Positions 6,551 to 12,123 of a DNA stretch of 12,123 bases are shown here, in pieces; position 1 is the stretch's first letter; the number at the start of each line of letters is the position of its first letter. This DNA comes from Eudoraea sp. (GTDB lineage: Bacteria; Bacteroidota; Bacteroidia; Flavobacteriales; Flavobacteriaceae), in contig JABDQS010000272.1 of NCBI GenBank assembly GCA_013042125.1, positions 1 through 12,123 on the forward strand, in the 5' to 3' direction. The position numbers and the translations under genes are program-made. The notes beneath the pieces were generated by a model. The model saw only the letters and a program-made list of their open reading frames with translations. It was not told where the DNA came from and made no database searches.

Positions 6551-7546
6551 ATGGCATCCTACTCTATAAGTGAAATCAATAACCTAATAAAAGGGGAATT
6601 AATAGGGAATACTACCCAAAAAATTGAAGGACCCGAGGAAATTCAAAAAGCAGACAGCAATCAGATCACCTTCATTGGAAGTAAAAAATATGAGAAGTAC
6701 TGGGCAGATTCAAAAGCCTGTGCTGCCCTTATAGGGTATGATCTAAAAATTGAACCCGGCGATGATCGTGCTTTTATCAAAGTCAAAAATGTTGACTTGG
6801 CAATGGCTAAAATATTGGAACTTTTTAATCCTCCGCCTCCTGTTTTTGGAACAGATATACATCCTACCGCCGTAATACACGAAACCGCAAAGATCGGTGA
6901 GGGTTGTAAGATCGGTGCCAATTGCTATGTGGGGAAAGATGTTGAATTGGGGAGCGAAGTAGTTTTATACCCTAATGTATGTGTGTTTGATGAAACCAGC
7001 ATCGGTAATAATACCATTGTTTGGTCCGGTACCATTATACGTGAACGCTGCATTGTTGGGAGTCATTGTATTTTTCATACCAACGTAAGTATTGGGGCCG
7101 ATGGATTTGGGTACAGACCAAGTGAGGATGGACGTGGCCTTGTAAAGATCCCTCAGATTGGCAATGTCATAATTGGGCATTATGTGGAAATTGGAGCCAA
7201 TTCTTGTGTCGACAGAGCAAAATTCAGCTCCACTATCGTCGGTGATGGTTGTAAAATTGACAATCTGGTACAAATAGCTCATAACAGTATTATGGGGCGT
7301 TCCTGTATTATGGCCGGGCACAGCGGGCTTGCCGGTTCCGTTACTTTAGGAGATGGTGTTATCATTGGCGGGAGTGCTTCTATAAAGGACCACACCACCA
7401 TACATTCTGGTGCAACTGTAGGTGCCGGCTCCGGAGTTATGAATGATGTGGAAGCAGGAAAAACTGTTTTAGGGTACCCGGCGCAGGATGCACGGGACAT
7501 GTTAAAACAATGGGTCGCTATAAGGAAGTTTATGAAAAATCAATAG
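6551..7546 (+). CDS. lpxD: UDP-3-O-(3-hydroxyacyl)glucosamine N-acyltransferase LpxD
   Basis: LpxD transfers a 3-hydroxyacyl chain from acyl carrier protein to the 2-amino group of UDP-3-O-acylglucosamine, the third step of lipid A synthesis, in the cytoplasm. The 331-residue protein has the N-terminal LpxD uridine-binding domain (about 1-100, with ITFIGSKKYEKYW at 39-51). A left-handed parallel beta-helix of hexapeptide repeats follows (about 101-305: IHPTAVIHETAKIG, IGADGFGYRP, VEIGANSCVDR). The catalytic histidine is His244 in QIAHN (241-245), and His257 lies in the next conserved segment, MAGHSG. The C-terminal tail GYPAQDARDMLKQW plus a helix resembles LpxD of other Bacteroidota. No lpxA, lpxC or fabZ is next to it, so this copy is outside the usual lpx cluster. 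Small conserved genes follow with 29-40 bp gaps. Confidence 0.95.
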   Translation: MASYSISEINNLIKGELIGNTTQKIEGPEEIQKADSNQITFIGSKKYEKYWADSKACAALIGYDLKIEPGDDRAFIKVKNVDLAMAKILELFNPPPPVFGTDIHPTAVIHETAKIGEGCKIGANCYVGKDVELGSEVVLYPNVCVFDETSIGNNTIVWSGTIIRERCIVGSHCIFHTNVSIGADGFGYRPSEDGRGLVKIPQIGNVIIGHYVEIGANSCVDRAKFSSTIVGDGCKIDNLVQIAHNSIMGRSCIMAGHSGLAGSVTLGDGVIIGGSASIKDHTTIHSGATVGAGSGVMNDVEAGKTVLGYPAQDARDMLKQWVAIRKFMKNQ

Positions 7547-7575
7547 CACCACAACGTATATAATAAGATCTCTGC

Positions 7576-7965
7576 ATGAAACTAATACCTAAATTGTTTG
7601 GAATGCTAATGATCCTTGCAGGTATAGTATTGTTAATTAATTCCGGTATAATTATCGGTTTTATAGAAAAGAACATGGAAAATACCCCGCTATATATATT
7701 TGCAATAGTAGTGAGGATAGTTCTTGGTATCCTATTTATCGCAGCTGCAGGAAGATCAAGATATCCGGGCGTAATAAAAATTTTAGGTTACTTCTTCGTG
7801 ATAGCTGCCTTTATCCTTATTTTTATGAAGCAAGACGGTTTTCAACACTTTACTGCCTCGCTTATTCCCAGTGTTAAACCATGGGCTCCTTTAGCAGGGC
7901 TGCTTGCCATCGCATTTGGAGGTTTTCTTGTATATGCATTTTCAAGAAATAAGCAAATGATATAG
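7576..7965 (+). CDS. Small four-helix membrane protein of unknown function
   Basis: I do not recognise a family for this 129-residue protein. It shows four hydrophobic segments, at about residues 6-30, 40-58, 68-84 and 104-123, joined by short polar loops (KNMENTP, GRSRYPG, KQDGFQ), so it should be an integral inner-membrane protein. The positive charges in the loop at 60-68 and at the C-terminus (SRNKQMI) would allow a topology prediction. No catalytic motif or metal ligand pattern is visible. It begins 29 bp after lpxD and ends 34 bp before the DUF2200 gene, which fits an operon with both, although no functional tie can be read from the sequence. Confidence 0.75.
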   Translation: MKLIPKLFGMLMILAGIVLLINSGIIIGFIEKNMENTPLYIFAIVVRIVLGILFIAAAGRSRYPGVIKILGYFFVIAAFILIFMKQDGFQHFTASLIPSVKPWAPLAGLLAIAFGGFLVYAFSRNKQMI

Positions 7966-7999
7966 AAACAAACTGCTATCTAACTATAAATTCAGAGGT

Positions 8000-8365
8000 A
8001 TGAAAAGTACAAGCCATCACGATGAGCGGATAGCCAAAATGATATTCGGCTCTGTATATCCGCATTATCTCGCAAAAGTTGAGAAGAAAGGCAGAACCAA
8101 AGAAGAATTGCATCAGGTAATTGAGTGGCTCACAAGTTATGATGAAAAAAAACTGATGGAACTCATTGAGAATAAAGCAACTTTTGAGCAATTTTTTCAG
8201 AATGCTACATTAAACCCTAACGCTCACCTAATCAAAGGTGTGATCTGTGGTTATAGGGTTGAAGAGATCGAGAACAAATTAACCCAACAGGCCAGATATT
8301 TGGACAAGCTGGTGGATGAATTGGCGAGAGGGAGGAAAATGGAAAAGATCCTGAGAGATGTATGA
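8000..8365 (+). CDS. DUF2200 family protein
   Basis: A 121-residue protein that is one full-length DUF2200 domain. Diagnostic segments are DERIAKMIFGSVYPHYL (9-25), KKGRTKEELHQVIEWLT (29-45), FFQNATLNPNAHLIKGVICG (65-84) and the C-terminal YLDKLVDELARGRKMEKILR. The family is widespread and strongly conserved in bacteria but has no established biochemical function. Sequence and composition suggest a small, mostly helical cytoplasmic protein with no signal peptide. The start is well placed because the conserved region begins a few residues after the Met. A purine-rich AGAGGT directly precedes the ATG, one of the few Shine-Dalgarno-like sequences in the window. The gaps of 34 bp upstream and 40 bp downstream fit co-transcription with both neighbours. 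Confidence 0.9.
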   Translation: MKSTSHHDERIAKMIFGSVYPHYLAKVEKKGRTKEELHQVIEWLTSYDEKKLMELIENKATFEQFFQNATLNPNAHLIKGVICGYRVEEIENKLTQQARYLDKLVDELARGRKMEKILRDV

Positions 8366-8405
8366 TTGATAAAAAGTGCCCATAAAAACCCATAATTTAT
8401 AGGAT

Positions 8406-9038
8406 ATGAACAAAGTAAAATTTGTGCTGCTGTTCTTTATATCCATAGTTTGTACTTCTTCATATCTCCCAGCAACCAATAATGACATCTTAAGACCAAA
8501 AATCAGTGTCTTGTTTATCGGGAATAGTCTTACTGCCTCCAATGATCTTCCTCAACTTGTGGAGAATACCGCTAAACAAAAAGGCGTAGTTATAAAAACA
8601 AAAATGATAGCTTTTCCAAACTACGCGATAATGGATCATTGGAATGATGGAAAGATCCAGAAAGAAATAGAAAGAAATCATTATGATTTTGTTATTCTTC
8701 AACAGGGTCCATCATCTCAGCAAGACGGTAGAGAGATCCTTATAAAATTTGGCAAATTATACAGCGATCTATGTAAAGACAACGATTCTAAACTAGTTTA
8801 TTTTATGGTATGGCCTTCTTTAAGGTATTACCATACATTTAAGGACGTAATTAAGAATCATAAAGATGCAGCATCGATCAATGATGCCATTTTGTGTCCG
8901 GTTGGGGAGGTATGGAAAAAGCATTTCGATGCTACACAAAATTTTGATTATTATTCTTCAGATGGATTTCACCCCTCAGAAAAGGGCAGTCGCAAGGCAG
9001 CAGATATAATTGTTGAATATTTGCTAAAAAACCAATAG
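8406..9038 (+). CDS. Exported SGNH/GDSL-type hydrolase
   Basis: A 210-residue protein with an N-terminal signal peptide (about residues 1-24, hydrophobic core VLLFFISIVC), so it is expected in the periplasm or outside. The SGNH-hydrolase core starts at ISVLFIGNSLTASNDLP: the block I nucleophile is Ser41 in GNSLT. The block V catalytic pair is Asp186 and His189 in SDGFHPSEKGS. Between them, VILQQGPS (96-103) sits where many SGNH enzymes have GxND, so the oxyanion-hole Asn of block III is absent. This resembles DUF4886-like members rather than classical GDSL lipases. Such enzymes remove acyl or acetyl groups from sugars, lipids or peptidoglycan; the substrate here is unknown. A Cys at residue 16 is not in a good lipobox. 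It is 40 bp from both neighbours. Confidence 0.8.
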   Translation: MNKVKFVLLFFISIVCTSSYLPATNNDILRPKISVLFIGNSLTASNDLPQLVENTAKQKGVVIKTKMIAFPNYAIMDHWNDGKIQKEIERNHYDFVILQQGPSSQQDGREILIKFGKLYSDLCKDNDSKLVYFMVWPSLRYYHTFKDVIKNHKDAASINDAILCPVGEVWKKHFDATQNFDYYSSDGFHPSEKGSRKAADIIVEYLLKNQ

Positions 9039-9078
9039 AACTGTATTAAAATAATGGCCAACAGTAGCTGTATTATAA

Positions 9079-10038
9079 ATGGACAAACAACAGACCATAA
9101 AATGGTTGCTTGAAGGAGATATTTCTATTCAATATCAGGTGTATCGCGATTTATTGGGACATGATAGAAAAGACCTGCAAGATAGAATAACCCATGAAGG
9201 TTGGGGAAAACTTTTTTTGTCTAAAAGAAGGTCTGGCGGTCATTGGGGAGATAGGTTCTATCAACCCAAATGGACCTCTACCCACTATACATTGCTAGAC
9301 CTCCGAAATCTGAATCTCAACCCTGAGAATTCAGTCGTAAAAAAATCTATTGAGATGGTTCTGGATACCTCAATGGCAAAAGATGGAGGAATCTGCCTGG
9401 GCCCATCAACATCTGTTCACAGTGATGTATGTGTAAACGGTATGTTTTTGAACTACGCATCTTACTTTCAAACTAAAGAACAATCACTGCACTCTGTTGT
9501 AGATAGTATTCTGGCTGAAATGATGCCAGATGGCGGCTTCAATTGCCGAACCACAAGAAGTGGGGCCAGACATAGCTCTTTACACACTACCCTATCCGTT
9601 CTTGAAGGATTAATGGAGTTTAAGAAGGCAGGATATACTTACCGAAAGAAGGACATTCAAAGCGCAGGTGAGAGTGCGGAAGAATTCATTCTATTACACC
9701 AATTGTTCCTTTCTGACCGAACAGGAGAAATTATCCGGAAAGATTTTTTAAAGATCCCCTATCCGTGCAGGTGGAAATACGATATTCTTCGAGCGTTAGA
9801 CTATTTCCAATATTCCGGAAGAAAATGGGATGACCGAATGAATCCTGCCATTCAGGTTTTACTTAAAAAAAGAAATAAAAATGCTACCTGGAATGTACAT
9901 GCAAAACATCCCGGAAAAGAACACTTTGAAATGGAAAAAGCTGGCAAACCAAGCCGATGGAATACATTAAGGGTAATGCGGATATTAGAACATTTTGAAA
10001 TAGAAAACCTACGGTCAACTAGTCATAAAGTGAATTGA
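9079..10038 (+). CDS. Prenyltransferase/squalene-cyclase-like alpha/alpha-toroid protein
   Basis: A 319-residue protein built of helical repeats like those of squalene cyclases and protein prenyltransferase beta subunits. Repeat signatures are WTSTHYTLLDLRNLNL (65-80), DGGICLG (102-108), DGGFNCR (151-157) with HTTLSVLEGL (169-178), and RWNTLRVMRIL (293-303). Asp116 and Cys118 (in SDVCVNG) and His169 (in SLHTTL) sit after the two DGG turns at about the spacing of the zinc ligands of farnesyltransferase beta. Metal binding is my inference. It has no signal peptide and no membrane segment. It lacks the DxDD motif of class II cyclases, so terpene cyclisation is unlikely. The substrate is unknown. 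The start ATG follows the SGNH hydrolase gene by 40 bp. It is GC-poor like its surroundings. Confidence 0.7.
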   Translation: MDKQQTIKWLLEGDISIQYQVYRDLLGHDRKDLQDRITHEGWGKLFLSKRRSGGHWGDRFYQPKWTSTHYTLLDLRNLNLNPENSVVKKSIEMVLDTSMAKDGGICLGPSTSVHSDVCVNGMFLNYASYFQTKEQSLHSVVDSILAEMMPDGGFNCRTTRSGARHSSLHTTLSVLEGLMEFKKAGYTYRKKDIQSAGESAEEFILLHQLFLSDRTGEIIRKDFLKIPYPCRWKYDILRALDYFQYSGRKWDDRMNPAIQVLLKKRNKNATWNVHAKHPGKEHFEMEKAGKPSRWNTLRVMRILEHFEIENLRSTSHKVN

Positions 10039-10044
10039 GTCTCA

Positions 10045-10070
10045 AATAATACCACCCATTGGTATTTATT
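10045..10070 (+). terminator. Weak hairpin after the toroid-protein gene
   Basis: AATA plus ATACC (10045-10053) pair with GGTAT (10061-10065) and TATT (10067-10070), with one bulged T and a seven-base loop. It begins seven bases after the stop codon and is followed by AAAACTTCCTT. The stem is AT-rich and the T-run is poor, so this is only a possible terminator. Confidence 0.3.
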
Positions 10071-10153
10071 AAAACTTCCTTGTAAACTGATGAATGTCAT
10101 AGGATTACGCTTCAATCCTTCTTATTATACCAGACACACTAAAGAATATTCAA

Positions 10154-10996
10154 ATGGATGGTGCTATATCTCATAGTATTGAGGGTCCTAAAGACGGGAA
10201 AAAAGTATTTAGGAAATTGGGGACATGCTCTCGTACCTTTTTCTATATCTTAAATAGGGAATTTGGTCATCTCAAAGAACTGGAAGAACGTGCTGCTGAT
10301 TCGTTGGCAGGAGGAATAATGCAGGAAGGCCATCAATGTGGAATGCTCTGGGGAGCTTCATTAGCCGTTGGTGCAGAAGCTTACAGAAAATGCAAAGATC
10401 AAAATGAGGCTATTGCTGTTGCTGTCAATGCCACCCAAAAATTGATGGCATCATTTTCAGAAAGAGAAAACACCATAAATTGCAGTGATATTACTCATTG
10501 CGACTTCTCAAGTAAATTGAGCATGGCCAAGTATTTTTTCTCCGGCAGATTCTTACACTGTTTCAACCTGGCTGATCAATGGGCACCAGAGGCAGTAAGA
10601 TCAGCAATTGAAGGGCTGTCAAATAAAGAGATAGCATCAACTCATGAATGCTTGAGTTGTGCCACAGAAGTTGCCAAAAAAATGGGGGCAAGTGATGAAG
10701 AAATGATGATGGTTGCAGGGTTTGCCGGTGGCCTTGGTTTAAGCGGTGCAGCATGTGGTGCCTTAAGTGCAGCTGTTTGGATGAAATCTCTGATGTGGTG
10801 CAGGGAAGAAGAAAAGAAATCACCTTTAAAAAATCCCTCTTCAAAAAAAACTATAGCTAAATTCTATCAAGCCACGAATTCAAAAATAGTATGTTCTGAT
10901 ATAACTGCCAGGCATTTTATGAACATTGAGGAGCATACCAAATTTATCAAAAATGGTGGTTGCAGTGAACTGATTGAAACGCTGGCGAAATCTTGA
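10154..10996 (+). CDS. C_GCAxxG_C_C-family redox protein with two tandem copies of the domain
   Basis: This 280-residue cytoplasmic protein belongs to the C_GCAxxG_C_C family of putative redox-active cysteine proteins. The second half is a clear member: SCATEVAKKMG (168-178), then GFAGGLGLSGAACGAL (189-204), then CSDIT (247-251) and GGCSEL (268-273). The first half repeats the layout in diverged form: GTCSRTFF (23-30), GGIMQEGHQCGMLWGA (53-68), CSDIT (110-114) and Cys136. Cysteines pair up between halves as 25/169, 62/201, 80/216, 110/247 and 136/270 with similar spacing, so the gene looks like an internal duplication. Cys116 and Cys166 are extra. Family members are usually about half this length. 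Clustered cysteines suggest metal, Fe-S or thiol redox chemistry, but the function is unproven. It is followed 26 bp later by a membrane protein gene, a likely operon partner. Confidence 0.8.
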   Translation: MDGAISHSIEGPKDGKKVFRKLGTCSRTFFYILNREFGHLKELEERAADSLAGGIMQEGHQCGMLWGASLAVGAEAYRKCKDQNEAIAVAVNATQKLMASFSERENTINCSDITHCDFSSKLSMAKYFFSGRFLHCFNLADQWAPEAVRSAIEGLSNKEIASTHECLSCATEVAKKMGASDEEMMMVAGFAGGLGLSGAACGALSAAVWMKSLMWCREEEKKSPLKNPSSKKTIAKFYQATNSKIVCSDITARHFMNIEEHTKFIKNGGCSELIETLAKS

Positions 10997-11022
10997 TCAG
11001 TATTTTCTTAAAAAAATAAAAT

Positions 11023-11517
11023 ATGGAACTCTTGAGTGAATATTTTATCCCATGGGCAATTTCCAATACGATTGCTATCGTAGTATTGGTGACCGCTATT
11101 CGAAAACCTAAAGTGGCAAGATTACTTTTTGTACTCTTATTTTCCTGGGCTTGTTGGATTAACTATACTACAGCCAACAAGAGCCCTGATGACTATCTGA
11201 ATTATGCCTCTCTTACGCCATTTGATCTTTACGCCGATTTTATTAATGGTTGGTTTAGATCACATATCACTTCAATGGTTCATCTAATTGCATTCGGACA
11301 GGGACTACTTGCTATAGGCATGCTGGGTAAAGGCTGGGCAGCTAAACTTGCGTGTATTGGAGCTATCGTCTTTTTTTTGGCAATTGTTCCACTTGGTATT
11401 GGCTCAGGTTTTCCTGCTACCATTGTTACATCCGTAGCTATTTATTTCATTTGGAAAAACGATGATTTAAATTACCTGTGGTATTTTAAAACAAAGAAGT
11501 CAGATCTCAGTATTTAA
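11023..11517 (+). CDS. Multi-pass membrane protein of unknown function
   Basis: No family is recognised for this 164-residue protein. Hydrophobic segments lie at about residues 8-25, 33-48, 82-101, 107-124 and 128-144, which suggests five membrane helices. A polar stretch of some 35 residues sits between the second and third (NYTTANKSPDDYLNYAS through NGWFRS). It contains several aromatic and acidic residues and is the most likely exposed loop. The C-terminal tail (KNDDLN, then KTKKSDLSI) is hydrophilic. Its ATG is 26 bp after the stop of the duplicated C_GCAxxG_C_C gene, so the two are probably co-transcribed; a membrane partner for a redox protein is possible but is only inference. Confidence 0.75.
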   Translation: MELLSEYFIPWAISNTIAIVVLVTAIRKPKVARLLFVLLFSWACWINYTTANKSPDDYLNYASLTPFDLYADFINGWFRSHITSMVHLIAFGQGLLAIGMLGKGWAAKLACIGAIVFFLAIVPLGIGSGFPATIVTSVAIYFIWKNDDLNYLWYFKTKKSDLSI

Positions 11518-11686
11518 TGGCCTCCTTTTTTGGACTTTAACCAGCGCAAATAAGTTAGAATGCAATCCATCCGATCTTCCTTTCAGAAAATCCTTTCTCC
11601 ATAATATCAGGTTCGTCACTTTTACTATCTTTAATTCCATCTAATAAGCTATTCACAAACCGAAGTTGTCAATTGAAAAGTAAGAA

Positions 11687-12123
11687 ATGAAAAAGTATAC
11701 GCTACTATTCTTAATCACTATGTTAATTTTTGGTTGTAATGAACAAAAGGAAATTAGTTCAACGAATCCCGAAAATTGGTCGAAAAGGTTCGTGGATATC
11801 AGTGCAAAGGATTCCCTCGAATATGGTACGTCATATCTTTCTATCTATTCACAGATCTATAGTAATTCGGAACACAGAACACATAATTTAACCGCTATGG
11901 TAAGTATGCGCAATACCAGTGATCTTGACACTATTTACCTGCTTATAGCAGAGTATTTTGATACGCATGGCAAGTCTGTTCGCACATATTTTGATCAACC
12001 AATATATTTAGCTCCAATGGAAACAACGGAAATAATAATAGATGAAGTTGATATTGAAGGAGGAACCGGATCAAACTTCTTAATTGAATGGAAGACCCCA
12101 AAAAACTGTCCGGAGCCACTATT
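11687..12123 (+). CDS. DUF3124 lipoprotein, 3' end cut by the window
   Basis: The first 145 codons of a lipoprotein gene that runs past the window edge with no stop. The N-terminus MKKYTLLFLITMLIFGC is a lipoprotein signal with the acylated cysteine at residue 17. The mature part reads YGTSYLSIYSQIYSNSEH, RTHNLTAMVSMRNTSDLDT, YFDQPIYLAPMET and GGTGSNFLIEW. These are the characteristic segments of DUF3124, a beta-sandwich-like family of unknown function found in exported proteins of several bacterial phyla. Only a small C-terminal part of the usual length should be missing. The start is unambiguous because it sets up the signal peptide. A 169 bp intergenic region precedes it, so it probably has its own promoter. 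Confidence 0.88.
   Translation, partial: MKKYTLLFLITMLIFGCNEQKEISSTNPENWSKRFVDISAKDSLEYGTSYLSIYSQIYSNSEHRTHNLTAMVSMRNTSDLDTIYLLIAEYFDTHGKSVRTYFDQPIYLAPMETTEIIIDEVDIEGGTGSNFLIEWKTPKNCPEPL

Noticed and set aside
6965..7321. 118-codon minus-strand open frame inside lpxD
   Set aside because: It lies opposite the conserved hexapeptide-repeat region, whose repetitive sequence tends to leave long antisense frames; no family resemblance.

Overview
The window is a low-GC stretch of chromosome in which every supported gene lies on the + strand. It looks like a member of the Bacteroidota, most likely a marine flavobacterium. The evidence is the AT-rich composition, the near absence of Shine-Dalgarno sequences before the start codons, short lipoprotein signals ending in FGC, and several families common in that group (a DUF3124 lipoprotein, a DUF1349 lipoprotein, serine hydrolases with a C-terminal DUF3471-like domain, and DUF2200). 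The genus cannot be named from the sequence alone. No tRNA, rRNA, CRISPR array, integrase or transposase is visible, so this reads as ordinary chromosome with many poorly characterised conserved genes rather than as a mobile island.

Layout. Positions 1-229 hold the C-terminal end of a D-lactate dehydrogenase-type 2-hydroxyacid dehydrogenase. Next come the 23S rRNA pseudouridine synthase RluF (301-1041), an intergenic region with two adjacent hairpins (1200-1239), a GT-A family 2 glycosyltransferase (1256-2482), a DUF302 protein (2625-3014) and a diacylglycerol/sphingosine-type lipid kinase (3078-3992) that is visibly richer in GC than its neighbours. A DUF1349 lipoprotein (4097-4789) precedes a class C beta-lactamase-like serine hydrolase (4889-6421) interrupted by an in-frame TAG at 5963-5965. 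After a hairpin at 6438-6466 comes lpxD, for lipid A synthesis (6551-7546).

From lpxD to 9038 the genes are packed with 29-40 bp gaps: a four-helix membrane protein (7576-7965), a DUF2200 protein (8000-8365) and an exported SGNH/GDSL-type hydrolase (8406-9038). A further 40 bp gap leads to an alpha/alpha-toroid protein resembling prenyltransferase beta subunits (9079-10038). After a 115 bp gap with a weak hairpin come a protein with two copies of the C_GCAxxG_C_C redox domain (10154-10996), a multi-pass membrane protein (11023-11517) and the start of a DUF3124 lipoprotein running off the window end (11687-12123).

How the genes relate. There is no obvious single pathway. Several products act in or at the envelope (LpxD, lipid kinase, glycosyltransferase, two lipoproteins, two exported hydrolases, two membrane proteins), but most look like independent housekeeping or accessory units sharing a strand. 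The most interesting points are the nonsense-interrupted but otherwise intact serine hydrolase, the internally duplicated ten-cysteine redox protein, and the toroid protein that keeps an Asp-x-Cys / His arrangement like the zinc site of protein prenyltransferases. I did not find a convincing new multi-gene system such as a defence, secretion or biosynthetic locus.
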